A DNA stretch of 64,000 nucleotides from Bog-473 sp963787485 (GCA_963787485.1 CAWBDF010000007.1:930001-994000), one strand, 5' to 3'; counted from the first letter of the stretch, positions 18,266 through 30,072 are shown. A program made the numbers and translations. The notes: a model not told the origin generated them from the sequence alone.

Positions 18266-19566
18266 AAGCCGGCCAGGGCGTCGGCGAACCGATCGGCGTG
18301 GCGCAGCGTGCGAGACAGGTCGAAGGCCTCGTCGAGCTGGGCCGGTGTCAGCGTGACCTCCGGATCGGCTTCGAGCACGGCGCGCAGGTGGAGGCGCTCC
18401 TCCCACGCCCGCCGCGCGTCGCGCTGGACGATCCGGTATGCCTCGTCGCGGGTCCGTCCGGCCGAGACCAGCGCGAGGAGAACCGACTGGGAGAACACCA
18501 GGCCGAGCGACCCTTCGGTCAGGTTCTGCCGCGCCCGCTCGGGGTGCACCACCAATCCGGCCGCCAGCCCCGTCGCCTTGCGGAGCATGTAGCAGGTCAG
18601 CATGAGGGCGTCGGGGAGGGCCACCCGTTCGACCGAGCTGTGCGAGATGTCGCGCTCGTGCCACAACGCCACGTCCTCGAGCCCGGCGCCGAGATACCCG
18701 CGCAGGAGCCGGGCTAGCCCGCACAGGCGCTCCGAGAGGATGGGGTTGCGCTTGTGCGGCATGGCCGAGCTCCCCTTCTGCCCGGCGCCGAAGGGCTCCT
18801 CGACTTCGCCCACCTCGCTCCGTGCCAGGTGGCGAATCTCGGTGCACATCAGCTCGATCGTGGTCCCCACCGCCGCGCACGCGTAGAAGAGCTCGGCGTG
18901 ACGGTCCCGGGCGATCACCTGGGTGGCCGGTACCGGGGTGAGTCCCAGCGCGGCGCAGACCGCAGCCTCCACCGAGGGATCGATGTTGGAGTAGGTCCCG
19001 ACGGCCCCAGAGAGCTTCCCCACGGCGACGGCGTGGCGTGCAGCTCGCAGCCGTCGGCGGTCCCGGTCGGCTTGCAGGGCCCAGAGCGCGAACTTCGCTC
19101 CGAAGGTGGTGGGCTCGGCGTGCATGCCGTGCGTGCGTCCGGTCACCGGAACGTCCATCAGCTGGAGAGCCCGGTCCTTGAGCGCCGCCACGTAGGCGTC
19201 GAGATCGCCCAGCAGCACGTCGGCGGCCCGGGTCAAGGTGGCGCACTGCGCCGTGTCCACGACGTCCGAGGAGGTGAGCCCGTAGTGGATGTGCGACCCG
19301 GCCGGCGCGCCGATCCGTTCCTGCACGACGTCGACGAAGGCGGCAACGTCGTGGTCCGTCACCTTCTCGCGTTCGAGCACGTCCGCCACCAGCACGTCGT
19401 CCACGGTGGGCGCCTTGGCCCGGCAGGTCGCCGCATCGGCGGCCGGGACCACCCCGGCCGCGGCCTGGGCCTCGGTGGCCAGCAGCTCGACCTCGAGCCA
19501 CAGCGAGAACCGGGCGACGTCGCTGAAGAGCGCGGCCATATCGGCAGGTGCGTAGCGCGGGATCAT
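18262..19566 (-). CDS. purB: Adenylosuccinate lyase
   Basis: The protein has 434 residues and cleaves SAICAR and adenylosuccinate, releasing fumarate. The fumarase-superfamily signature is GSSAMPHKRNPIL (about 260-275). The catalytic-His region reads VPVTGRTHGMHAEPTTFG and the second site reads HYGLTSSDVVDTAQ. I chose the ATG at 19566 (MIPRYAPADMAALF): its ATGA overlap equals the stop that the purD frame reaches once its frameshift is corrected. The longer frame to 19644 is then merely the purD tail. Confidence 0.93.
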   Translation of the reverse strand: MIPRYAPADMAALFSDVARFSLWLEVELLATEAQAAAGVVPAADAATCRAKAPTVDDVLVADVLEREKVTDHDVAAFVDVVQERIGAPAGSHIHYGLTSSDVVDTAQCATLTRAADVLLGDLDAYVAALKDRALQLMDVPVTGRTHGMHAEPTTFGAKFALWALQADRDRRRLRAARHAVAVGKLSGAVGTYSNIDPSVEAAVCAALGLTPVPATQVIARDRHAELFYACAAVGTTIELMCTEIRHLARSEVGEVEEPFGAGQKGSSAMPHKRNPILSERLCGLARLLRGYLGAGLEDVALWHERDISHSSVERVALPDALMLTCYMLRKATGLAAGLVVHPERARQNLTEGSLGLVFSQSVLLALVSAGRTRDEAYRIVQRDARRAWEERLHLRAVLEADPEVTLTPAQLDEAFDLSRTLRHADRFADALAGL

Positions 19567-19644
19567 CGCCGGCCGTCCGCCCCTGCCGTGGCCGTGGCTG
19601 TGGCACACGCTGCGATGTCGCGGCGGAACTGCATGCCCTCCCAT

Positions 19645-20850
19645 TCAATCGGCGCGGCGGCGTCGTAGGCGCGCCGGACGCGCCTCGGCGAGGGTCGGTG
19701 CCACGGCGGCGACTCCGAGCACTCGACCACCCGCGGTGAAGAAGGGTCCGTCCGTGCCACGCCGTCCCGTACCGGCATGAAAGACCATCACGCCCTCGGT
19801 GCCGGCGACCGACTGGCCCGCGGGCGTCAACCCCTCAATGACGTCGCCGGTCCGCGGGGCTTCGGGGTAGCCCTGCGAGGCCATCACCACACAGACCGAG
19901 GCGCCAGCGACGAACTCCGGCGGGCGACGTGGGTCGAGCTCGCCGCTCGCCACGGCCACGAAGAGCTCGGCCGGATCGGAGGCCAGCAGCGGCAGCACGA
20001 CCTGGGTCTCGGGATCGCCGAAGCGCACGTTGTACTCAATCACCCGGGGGCCCTCGGCGGTGAGCATGAGGCCGGCGTACAGCACGCCCCGGTACTCGAT
20101 GCCCCGCCGGCGCAGCTCTTCCACCAGCGGCAGCACTGTGACGTCCATCAGGTCGTCGACCTGGCGTCGAGCGACGTGCGGCATCGGGGAGTAGGCGCCC
20201 ATACCCCCGGTGTTTGGCCCGGTGTCGCCGTCACCGATCCGCTTGAAGTCCTGAGCCGGGAGCATGGGGACCGCGCGGGTCCCGTCGCAGAGGACGAGCA
20301 ACGAGCACTCCTCGCCCTCCAGCCCCTGCTCCACCACGATGGTGCGACCGGCGTCGCCGAAGGATGCGCCCGACAGCTTCTCGGTCACGTCCTGGCGCGC
20401 TTCGTCGAGCGTGCTGGCCACCAACACGCCCTTGCCGGCGGCCAGGCCGTCGGTCTTGACCACCCAGGGCCCGGGCAGCGTGTCGAGGTAGGCCAGCGCG
20501 GCCTCGATCTCGAGCGCGTCGAAAGTGCCCGAGCGTGCCGTCGGTACCCCGGCGGCACGCAGCACGTCCTTCATGAACGCTTTCGACCCTTCGAGCAGCG
20601 CGCCGTCGGCCCCCGGTCCGAGAACCACTCTCTTCTCGCCGCGGAGGGCGTCCGCGAGCCCGGTCACCAGCGGCGCTTCGGGCCCGATGACGTAGAGGTC
20701 GGCGTCCACTTCGTGGGCCGGCGCGTCCGTCACGGTGATCGGCGGAGCCATGCCCGGATTGCCCGGTGTCACCACCACGTCAGCCGATCGGGCCAAGACG
20801 TGGGCGAGCGCGTGCTCGCGCCCCCCGCTTCCGACGATGCAGACCCTCAC
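19645..20850 (-). CDS. purD: GAR synthetase (phosphoribosylamine-glycine ligase), frameshifted at the end
   Basis: This ATP-grasp enzyme makes GAR from phosphoribosylamine and glycine. It begins at the GTG at 20850, overlapping the purA stop, with VCIVGSGGREHALA; further on are VVKTDGLAAGKGVLVA, GPNTGGMGAYSP and EYNVRFGDPETQVVLPLL. The last residues (RPARLRRRRAD) do not fit. Removing one C opposite 19676-19677 restores EARRRAYDAAAPIEWEGMQF and a stop at 19563, giving 428 residues and an exact ATGA overlap with purB. The true gene is therefore very probably 19563-20850. Confidence 0.9.
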   Translation of the reverse strand: MRVCIVGSGGREHALAHVLARSADVVVTPGNPGMAPPITVTDAPAHEVDADLYVIGPEAPLVTGLADALRGEKRVVLGPGADGALLEGSKAFMKDVLRAAGVPTARSGTFDALEIEAALAYLDTLPGPWVVKTDGLAAGKGVLVASTLDEARQDVTEKLSGASFGDAGRTIVVEQGLEGEECSLLVLCDGTRAVPMLPAQDFKRIGDGDTGPNTGGMGAYSPMPHVARRQVDDLMDVTVLPLVEELRRRGIEYRGVLYAGLMLTAEGPRVIEYNVRFGDPETQVVLPLLASDPAELFVAVASGELDPRRPPEFVAGASVCVVMASQGYPEAPRTGDVIEGLTPAGQSVAGTEGVMVFHAGTGRRGTDGPFFTAGGRVLGVAAVAPTLAEARPARLRRRRAD

Positions 20851-22130
20851 GCGGTGGCGAAGGAGACGGTCTGCTCGCGTCCCGGACCGACCCCGACCAG
20901 GCGGACCGGGACGCCGATCTGCTCGGAGAGGAACGCCACGTAGTCGCGGGCTGCGGAGGGCATGTCGCCCGGGGCCGTCGCCGCGCTGAGATCGGTGAGC
21001 CAGCCCGGCAACTCTTCGTAGACCGGAACCGCCTTGTGAAACGTCGACTGGTGGTACGGAAGGTGGGTGTAGCGGATGCCGTCGGCCTCGTAGGCGACGC
21101 ACACCTTGACGCGTTCGAAGGTGTCGAGAACGTCGAGCTTGGTCAAAGCGACCTCGGTCAACGAATTGAGACGGACGGCCTGGCGTAGCATCACGGCGTC
21201 GAACCACCCACAGCGACGCTTGCGCCCGGTGTTGGTCCCGAACTCATGGCCGCGCTCGACGAGGAGCTCGCCGATGTCATTGTCCTGTTCGGTCGGGAAC
21301 GGCCCCGCCCCCACCCGGGTCACGTAGGCCTTGGCGATGCCGATCACCTGGTCGATGTCCCGGGGCCCGAGCCCCGAGCCGATGCAGGCTCCTCCGGCCA
21401 CGGGATTGGACGAGGTGACGAAGGGATACGTGCCGTGGTCGAGGTCCAAGAAGGTGGCCTGCGCTCCCTCCAGCAGGACGTTGCAGCCCTCGTCCATGGC
21501 GTCGTGGATCATGCCCACCGTGTCGCCCACCATGGGCTCAATTCGCGGGGCGTATTCGCCCAGGTAGCGGTCGGCGATGTCCCCTGCCGACAGGGGCAGC
21601 CGGTTGTACACCTTCGCCAGGACGGCGTTCTTCTCCTTCAGGGCGACGTCGAGCTTTTGGCGGAAGATCTTGGGGTCGAAGAGGTCCTGCACCCGCAGGC
21701 CCACCCGGGCCGCCTTGTCGGCGTAGGCCGGCCCGATTCCCCGCTTGGTCGTCCCGAGCGCGTTCTTCCCCAAGAACCGTTCGGTCACCCGGTCGAGCTC
21801 CTGGTGGTAGGGCATGATCAGGTGAGCGTTGCCGCTCACCACCAGGCGACCGGTGTCGACCCCCTTGGAGGCCAGGCTGTCGAGCTCCTCGAGGAGCACC
21901 GCCGGGTCGACCACCACCCCGTTGCCGATCACGGGCGTGATGTGCGAGTAGAGGATCCCGCTCGGCACCAGCTGGAGTGCGAAGGCCTCGTCGTCGACGA
22001 CGATCCGGTGCCCGGCGTTGTGGCCACCCTGGTAGCGCACGACCATGTCCATGTTGCCGGCGAGGAGATCGGTCAGTTTGCCCTTCCCCTCGTCGCCCCA
22101 CTGGGTCCCGACCACCACGGTTGCGGGCAC
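20847..22130 (-). CDS. purA: Adenylosuccinate synthetase
   Basis: The protein has 427 residues and converts IMP and aspartate to adenylosuccinate with GTP. The P-loop-like start is TVVVGTQWGDEGKGKLTDLL. Also present are GGHNAGH, GTTKRGIGPAYADKAAR, LLEGAQATFLDLDHGTYPFVTSSN and TGRKRRCGWFD. A GTG at 22130 with GGAG eight bases upstream gives the normal length; the frame extends seven codons to an ATG at 22151. It leads the purA-D-B-C-S-Q run, all joined by overlaps or zero gaps. Confidence 0.95.
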   Translation of the reverse strand: MPATVVVGTQWGDEGKGKLTDLLAGNMDMVVRYQGGHNAGHRIVVDDEAFALQLVPSGILYSHITPVIGNGVVVDPAVLLEELDSLASKGVDTGRLVVSGNAHLIMPYHQELDRVTERFLGKNALGTTKRGIGPAYADKAARVGLRVQDLFDPKIFRQKLDVALKEKNAVLAKVYNRLPLSAGDIADRYLGEYAPRIEPMVGDTVGMIHDAMDEGCNVLLEGAQATFLDLDHGTYPFVTSSNPVAGGACIGSGLGPRDIDQVIGIAKAYVTRVGAGPFPTEQDNDIGELLVERGHEFGTNTGRKRRCGWFDAVMLRQAVRLNSLTEVALTKLDVLDTFERVKVCVAYEADGIRYTHLPYHQSTFHKAVPVYEELPGWLTDLSAATAPGDMPSAARDYVAFLSEQIGVPVRLVGVGPGREQTVSFATA

Positions 22131-22232
22131 GCGTGTCTCCGTTCGCCACATCGCTTCGGATTACGCACCAGTGTACCCCTCCCCCCGGGTCGGCCCGGAA
22201 TCGTCGCTGGTCGAAGTGGGGCGGCGGCGCGG

Positions 22233-24819
<2,587 letters not shown>

Positions 24820-24830
<11 letters not shown>

Positions 24831-25230
24831 TCCGGCGCGGCGCGCGAATGGGCACGGGGGAGGCGCGCAACGGCACCAGATCTCGCCGGTATTGGCGATG
24901 CGTGGCCGCCACCGCCTCGAGCGCCTGGGCCCGCGCCTCGGTGAGCTCCTTTCGAACTCGGGTCAGCTCGGACTCGAGTTGGAGAACCCGGCGCACACCC
25001 TCGAGGTTCAACCCGGTGGCGGTCAGTTCTTGAATGTGGCGCAGTCGCTCGAGGTCCCGCTCGGAGAAGCGCCGGCTCCCCCCACTCGTCCGCGATGGGT
25101 CGAGCAGACCTTTGCGCTCGTAGATCCGCAGCGTCTGCGGGTGCATCCCCGTCAGTTCGGCCGCCACGGAGATCACGTAGACGGCCTGGTTGGCGTCACG
25201 CCCCGCCTGAGGCTGGGGTTGGGTCGCCAT
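24820..25230 (-). CDS. hspR: Heat-shock repressor HspR (MerR family)
   Basis: The protein has 136 residues. The N-terminal MerR-type winged helix reads VYVISVAAELTGMHPQTLRIYERKGL then SGGSRRFSERDLERL, followed by a leucine-rich coiled coil (about 75-110) and a basic tail. HspR with DnaK as co-repressor binds HAIR sites before actinobacterial dnaK operons. A HAIR-like site lies at 29000-29020. The end of the gene overlaps the longest clpB frame by 11 bp. Confidence 0.9.
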
Positions 25231-25237
25231 CAGCGCC

Positions 25238-26341
25238 TCACCCCTCCACCGCCACGCGCCGCGCCGGCTCGGTCACCTCGGCCAACGATTCGATGGCGAC
25301 GCGCTGCTCGTCGGTCAGTTCGGTGGGCACCTGCACGTCCATCTTGACGAGCAGATCACCCGGCTTGGACCCGTTGCGCCCCGAGGCCCCCGGCACCCCT
25401 CGGCCACGCACCCGCAGCACCCGGCCCGACTGTGTCCCCGGCGGGACCTTGAGGGTCACCTTTCCGTCGAGCGTGGGCACCGTGACCGTCGTTCCGAGCG
25501 CCGCCTCGGGAAAGGTCACCGGCACCGTGATGGTCAAGTTGCGTCCGCTACGTCCGAACACCGGGTGCTTGGCCACGTGGGCCACGACGTAGAGGTCGCC
25601 CGGCGGAGCCATCCCCTGCCCGGGGGCGCCCCGTCCCTTCACCCGGATGCGCTGTCCGCCTTCGACACCGGGCGGGATCCTCACCTTGACTGAGCGCACC
25701 TTCTGCTCGGTCCCGGAGCCGTGGCAGACGGGGCACGGGGTGTCGAACAGCGTTCCCCGGCCGACACAGTCGGGGCACACCGTGCTCAGCGAGAACAGTC
25801 CCTGGTTGTCGTTCAGACTTCCCGTGCCTCCGCAGCGCGGGCAGGTGTGGGTGGACGTGCCGGGGGCCGCGCCGGTGCCGCGGCAGTTGGAGCACCGCGC
25901 CTCTTGCGGCACGTTCACCGATGTGGTCGCGCCCCGCACCGCGTCCTCGAACGACAGGTGCAGCTGCGCTTCCATGTCCGCACCGCGCTGGGGACCGCGC
26001 TGGGTCCTGGCGCGCCCGCCGCCGAAGAGACCACCGAAGAGGTCGTTCAGGTCCCCGACGTCGTCCATGCGGAACGTGCCACCACCCGGGCCGCCGAAGC
26101 CTGCGCCGATGGGCCCGTGGCTACGGACCTCGTCGTACTCCTTGCGCTTCTCGGGATCGCCCAGTACGTCGTAGGCGGCGCTGATCTCCTTGAACCGGTC
26201 CTCCGATCCCGGGTTGGCATCGGGGTGGTACTGCTTGGCGAGCTTGCGGTAGGCCCGCGTGATCTCCTTGTCGGACGCCGTCGACACGACGCCGAGCACC
26301 TTGTAGTAGTCCTTCTCGAACCACTCGCGCTGTGCGGCCAC
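25238..26341 (-). CDS. dnaJ: Co-chaperone DnaJ
   Basis: The protein has 367 residues. The J domain (about 10-72) contains the HPD motif in QYHPDANPG. A Gly/Phe region follows, then four zinc-finger repeats CSNCRGTG, CPRCGGTG, CPDCVGRG and CPVCHGSG (about 148-215), and the C-terminal substrate-binding domains. It stimulates DnaK ATPase and delivers substrates. Start is a GTG, eight bases after the grpE stop. The lead MAAQREWFEKDYYKVLGV is a typical actinobacterial DnaJ1 start. Confidence 0.94.
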   Translation of the reverse strand: MAAQREWFEKDYYKVLGVVSTASDKEITRAYRKLAKQYHPDANPGSEDRFKEISAAYDVLGDPEKRKEYDEVRSHGPIGAGFGGPGGGTFRMDDVGDLNDLFGGLFGGGRARTQRGPQRGADMEAQLHLSFEDAVRGATTSVNVPQEARCSNCRGTGAAPGTSTHTCPRCGGTGSLNDNQGLFSLSTVCPDCVGRGTLFDTPCPVCHGSGTEQKVRSVKVRIPPGVEGGQRIRVKGRGAPGQGMAPPGDLYVVAHVAKHPVFGRSGRNLTITVPVTFPEAALGTTVTVPTLDGKVTLKVPPGTQSGRVLRVRGRGVPGASGRNGSKPGDLLVKMDVQVPTELTDEQRVAIESLAEVTEPARRVAVEG

Positions 26342-26349
26342 GGGTCAGT

Positions 26350-26985
26350 TCACCCCCGCACGCGGACCATGGCGGCGCGGAGCACCTGTCCCTTCCAGCG
26401 ATACCCCGAGCGCAGGACCTCCTCGACCACGGGCTCACCGCCGTCGCCGGGCTCACCCTCCGAGCGCGCGACGGCGTCGTGCACCGACGGGTCGAAGGGG
26501 ACGCCGGCCCGGTCGACGCGCTCGAGCCCCTCCTTGGAGAGGATGTCGAGCAACATGGCCCGTGAGGCACGCAGTGCCTTGGCGTCCTCGCTCATGTCGA
26601 GCGACTCGTTCAGGTGGGCCTCGGCCAGGTCGAGTGTGTCGAGCACGGGCAGGACCTTGTTGATGATGTCACCGGAGGCCCGGGCCGCCTGCTCCTCCTG
26701 CAGGCGCGCGATGCGCTTGCGGTAGTTCTCGAAGTCGGCCTGGGTGCGCTGGAGCGCGAGCAGGTACTCGTCCCGCTCGCGGGCCAGCTGCTCCCGAGGA
26801 TCGGCCTCCTCGGCCAATGCGGTCGAGGGCGCGGCTTCGCCGCCGTTCTCGCCGTTGTCCCCGTTGCCGTTCTCGTTGGCTTTCGTACCGGCCGCCGAGG
26901 CGACAGCCTCAGCCGCCTCCTCCGCCGCCTTGGCCTGGGAGAAGGCAGACCCCTCTTCCGGCATGGCCTCGTCGGCGAGGCTCAC
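26350..26985 (-). CDS. grpE: Nucleotide exchange factor GrpE
   Basis: The protein has 211 residues. A disordered Ala/Glu/Asn-rich region (about 1-60) precedes the long dimerisation helix (EYLLALQRTQADFENYRKRI) and the C-terminal beta domain (VPFDPSVHDAVA and VVEEVLRSGYRWKGQVLRAAMV). It releases ADP from DnaK. The GTG start overlaps the dnaK stop by four bases (GTGA), so translation is coupled. Confidence 0.93.
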   Translation of the reverse strand: MSLADEAMPEEGSAFSQAKAAEEAAEAVASAAGTKANENGNGDNGENGGEAAPSTALAEEADPREQLARERDEYLLALQRTQADFENYRKRIARLQEEQAARASGDIINKVLPVLDTLDLAEAHLNESLDMSEDAKALRASRAMLLDILSKEGLERVDRAGVPFDPSVHDAVARSEGEPGDGGEPVVEEVLRSGYRWKGQVLRAAMVRVRG

Positions 26986-28838
26986 TTCTCATCCACGATC
27001 TCGGCGTCGACGATGTCGTCGTCCGAGGCGCCTTCGGCCTGGCCCTCGCCGCCGGCACCGCCGTCGCCCCCACCACCGGCACCGCCGGTCGACTGCGAGG
27101 CCGACGCCTGCTCGTAGAGGCGCTGGCTGAAGCTCTGCGACACGCCGACCAGCTTCTCGGTCGCGTCCTTGATCGCCTCCACCGACGTCCCGGCCAGCGC
27201 GTCCCTCACGCCCTGGAGGGCCGACTCGACGTCGTCCTTCTCGGAGCCCTCGAACTTCTCGCCCTGCTCCTTGAGCAGCTTCTCGGTTTGATACACCAGC
27301 GTGTCGGCGGTGTTCCTGACCTCGGCCTCCTCGCGGCGCTGGCGGTCGTCCTCGGCGTGGGCCTCGGCGTCGCGCACCATGCGCTCGATGTCGTCCTTGG
27401 CCAGTGAGGACTGGCCCGTGATCGTCATCGACTGCTCCTTGCCCGTCGCCTTGTCCTGGGCGGATACGTGGACGATGCCGTTGGCGTCGATGTCGAACGT
27501 CACCTCGATCTGCGGGATCCCCCGCGGTGCGGGCGGCAGGTCGACCAGCTGGAACTTGCCGAGCGTCTTGTTGTACATCGCCATCTCGCGCTCACCCTGG
27601 AGCACGTGGATCTCGACCGACGGCTGGTTGTCCTCCGCCGTGGTGAAGATCTCTGACCGCTTGGTCGGGATGGTGGTGTTGCGCTCGATCAGGCGGTGCA
27701 TGACCTGGCCCTTGGTCTCGATACCCAAGGACAGCGGCGTGACGTCCAACAACAGCACGTCCTTGACCTCGCCCTTCAAGACACCCGCCTGCACGGCCGC
27801 CCCGATGGCGACGACCTCGTCGGGGTTCACGCCCTTGTGGGGCTCCTTACCCGTCAGGCTCTGCACGAGCTCCTGGACGGCCGGGATCCGGGTCGATCCA
27901 CCCACCAAGACGACGTGGTCGATGTCGGAGGTCTTCAGTCCGGCGTCCTTGATGGCGGCGTCGAACGGCGCGCGGCATGCCTCGACCAGATCGGCGGTGA
28001 GCTCGTTGAACTTGGCCCGCGTCAGCTTCAGGTCCAGGTGCTTGGGCCCCTCGGACGTGGCGGTGATGAAGGGCAGGTTGATCTGGGTGTCCTGTACGGT
28101 GGACAGCTCGATCTTGGCCTTCTCAGCCGCCTCCTTGAGGCGCTGCAGAGCCATCTTGTCCTGGGAGAGGTCGACACCTTCGGTGTTCTTGAACTCCGTC
28201 ACCAGCCACTCGATGACCTTGTCGTCCCAGTCGTCGCCGCCGAGCTTCGTGTTGCCCGAGGTCGACTTGACCTCGAAGACGCCCTCGCCGATCTCGAGGA
28301 CCGAGACGTCGAACGTCCCGCCACCGAGGTCGAACACGAGGACGGTGCGGTCCGTGTCCTCCTTGTCGAGACCGTAGGCCAGTGCGGCGGCTGTCGGCTC
28401 GTTGATGATGCGGAGCACCTCGAGGCCGGCGATCGCCCCGGCCTCCTTGGTGGCCGTACGCTGCGCGTCGTCGAAGTACGCGGGCACGGTGATGACGGCC
28501 TGGGTCACGGTGTCGCCGAGATACGCCTCGGCGTCCCTCTTCAGCTTGCCCAGAATGCGGGCCGAGATCTCCTGGGCCGTGTAGGCCTTGCCGTCGATGT
28601 CGACGGTCCACGAGGTGCCCATGTGGCGCTTCACCGAGCGGATGGTGCGATCAGGGTTGGTGATGGCCTGGCGCTTGGCCACCTCACCGACCAGCACCTC
28701 ACCGGTCTTCGAAAAGCCGACGACCGAAGGGGTCGTCCTGCCACCTTCGGCGTTGGGGATCACGACGGGCTCACCCGCCTCCAACACGCTGACCACCGAA
28801 TTGGTGGTTCCCAAGTCGATTCCTACGGCCTTGGCCAT
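26982..28838 (-). CDS. dnaK: Chaperone DnaK (Hsp70)
   Basis: The protein has 618 residues. The ATPase domain opens with KAVGIDLGTTNSVVSVLEAG and has VFDLGGGTFDVSVLEIG and VLVGGSTRIPAVQELV. The substrate domain carries LLLDVTPLSLGIETKG, and the tail is Gly/Ala rich, ending in DDDIVDAEIVDE. It is the first gene of the heat-shock operon and probably also the HspR co-repressor. It is read from the promoter at 28989-29019. Confidence 0.96.
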   Translation of the reverse strand: MAKAVGIDLGTTNSVVSVLEAGEPVVIPNAEGGRTTPSVVGFSKTGEVLVGEVAKRQAITNPDRTIRSVKRHMGTSWTVDIDGKAYTAQEISARILGKLKRDAEAYLGDTVTQAVITVPAYFDDAQRTATKEAGAIAGLEVLRIINEPTAAALAYGLDKEDTDRTVLVFDLGGGTFDVSVLEIGEGVFEVKSTSGNTKLGGDDWDDKVIEWLVTEFKNTEGVDLSQDKMALQRLKEAAEKAKIELSTVQDTQINLPFITATSEGPKHLDLKLTRAKFNELTADLVEACRAPFDAAIKDAGLKTSDIDHVVLVGGSTRIPAVQELVQSLTGKEPHKGVNPDEVVAIGAAVQAGVLKGEVKDVLLLDVTPLSLGIETKGQVMHRLIERNTTIPTKRSEIFTTAEDNQPSVEIHVLQGEREMAMYNKTLGKFQLVDLPPAPRGIPQIEVTFDIDANGIVHVSAQDKATGKEQSMTITGQSSLAKDDIERMVRDAEAHAEDDRQRREEAEVRNTADTLVYQTEKLLKEQGEKFEGSEKDDVESALQGVRDALAGTSVEAIKDATEKLVGVSQSFSQRLYEQASASQSTGGAGGGGDGGAGGEGQAEGASDDDIVDAEIVDEK

Positions 28839-28936
28839 CGTCTGCAGTCCTTCCAGTCGTCCATCAGTTGTCGATTCTCTGACGCCCCTGGTTCCGGCGT
28901 CCCGACTCTCGTGTCTTCGTTGTCTCGTCGTTGTCT

Positions 28937-28984
28937 TCAGTTACGGTCTGTGTCTCAGCTACGGTCTGTGTCTCAGTTACGTCA
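28937..28984. repeat. 18-bp direct repeats in the dnaK leader
   Basis: The unit TCAGTTACGGTCTGTGTC (28937-28954) is followed at once by a copy with one change (28955-28972) and a partial third copy (28973-28984). They lie just downstream of the dnaK -10 box on the minus strand, in the expected 5' leader. They could shape leader structure or be a polymerase-slippage product. Confidence 0.7.
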
Positions 28985-28988
28985 CTTG

Positions 28989-29020
28989 AGTATACCAAAG
29001 TTGAGTGGCCTATTGTCAAG
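28989..29020 (-). promoter_or_regulatory. dnaK promoter with HAIR-like HspR site
   Basis: On the minus strand TTGACA (29014-29019) and TATACT (28989-28994) form a promoter with a 19-bp spacer. Overlapping the -35 box, CTTGACA-n7-ACTCAAC (29000-29020) matches the HspR HAIR consensus CTTGAGT-n7-ACTCAAG at 11 of 14 positions with the correct spacing. A further perfect half-site CTTGAGT lies on the plus strand at 28985-28991. Next to it is an 8-bp inverted repeat (CAAGGTTC / GAACCTTG, 29017-29038). The rest of the 356-bp gap between dnaK and gpmA shows nothing else clear. Confidence 0.6.
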
Positions 29021-29194
29021 GTTCTTGATGGAACCTTGTGCTATCGGGGTTCTGTCAAGTCTTTACGCCTCCGACCAGGGAGGATGTCCCCGCCGGGCCG
29101 GGACGGCGCCGACCGTGGCGCGGCGGCTCACGGCCCTCCGGCCCCACCAAGAGCGGATTTCCAGCACTCGCGGCACCGCACCTACGATCGAGCC

Positions 29195-29977
29195 GTGCTC
29201 GACCTGGTCCTCCTCCGCCACGGACAGTCAACCTGGAACGCCGAGAACCTCTTCACCGGCTGGGTGGACGTCGATCTCACCGCGACCGGGGAGGACGAGG
29301 CCCGGGCCGGTGGCCAGCTCCTGGCCACAGAAGCCCAGGAGAACGGCCTCGATCTGAGGATCCTGCACACCTCGGTGCTGACCAGGGCGATCCGGACGGC
29401 CGAGATCGCCCTGGCCGCGGCCGACCGCAGCTGGATCCCCGTCCGGCGCCATTGGCGCCTGAACGAGCGTCACTACGGGGACCTTCAGGGAAAGAACAAG
29501 TCGGAGATCAAACAGCAGTTCGGTGCCGAACAGCTCCTGCTGTGGCGCCGCAGCTACGACACCGCGCCGCCCCCGTTGGCCGACGGCAACCCCTACGACG
29601 TGTCCGGCGATCCCCGCTACGACGACCTGGACCCCGCGGACGTCCCCCGCACCGAATGTCTGAAGGACGTGGTCCGACGCTGCGCGCCCTACTGGGAGTC
29701 AGCCATCGTGCCCGACCTCCGTGCTGCCGCAGCCAGGGGGGGCGCCGTCCTGGTGACGGCCCACGGCAACTCCATCCGGGCGCTGCGCAAGCACCTCGAG
29801 GAGATCGCGGACGAGGACGTCACCGGGCTCGAGATCCCCACTGGCATCCCCTATCGCATGCTGCTCGACGACGAGCTCCACGTGCAGTCGGCCGACTATC
29901 TCGGTGACCCCGAGGCCGCCGCGGCCGCGGCAGCTGCCGTGGCGCGCCAGGCCGACCAGCCCACGCCCGCGCGCTGA
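29195..29977 (+). CDS. gpmA: 2,3-bisphosphoglycerate-dependent phosphoglycerate mutase
   Basis: The enzyme has 260 residues and interconverts 3- and 2-phosphoglycerate in glycolysis. The phosphohistidine motif is LLRHGQSTWNAENLFTGW at the very start; ERHYGDLQGKNK and the second His in VTAHGNSIRALRKHLEE complete the site. The GTG at 29195 gives the family N-terminus; upstream codons are not conserved. An Ala-rich stretch near the end (residues about 240-252) is an ordinary low-complexity tail. Confidence 0.92.
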   Translation: MLDLVLLRHGQSTWNAENLFTGWVDVDLTATGEDEARAGGQLLATEAQENGLDLRILHTSVLTRAIRTAEIALAAADRSWIPVRRHWRLNERHYGDLQGKNKSEIKQQFGAEQLLLWRRSYDTAPPPLADGNPYDVSGDPRYDDLDPADVPRTECLKDVVRRCAPYWESAIVPDLRAAAARGGAVLVTAHGNSIRALRKHLEEIADEDVTGLEIPTGIPYRMLLDDELHVQSADYLGDPEAAAAAAAAVARQADQPTPAR

Positions 29978-30012
29978 CGTCCCGGCCTGACGGGGTCCCC
30001 GAAAAGGACGGG

Positions 30013-30040
30013 GGCCGGGGCGCCTCGCCGCACCCCGGCC
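30013..30040. terminator. Hairpin between convergent gpmA and glnK
   Basis: GGCCGGGG (30013-30020) pairs with CCCCGGCC (30033-30040) around a 12-nt loop. It lies between the gpmA stop (29977) and the glnK stop (30073), so it could end transcription from both sides. There is no T-run, as is common in high-GC actinobacterial terminators. Confidence 0.45.
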
Positions 30041-30072
30041 ACACCGACCGTTTCACAGGGCCCCCCGCGTGG

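Noticed and set aside
19563..19778. A separate 71-residue minus-strand gene overlapping purB
   Set aside because: Its sequence (YDAAAPIEWEGMQFRRD) is the C-terminus of PurD displaced by a frameshift.
28985..29005. A second full HAIR site using CTTGAGT at 28985
   Set aside because: The partner half at the correct n7 spacing is AGTTGAG, matching only 4 of 7 bases, so only a half-site can be claimed.
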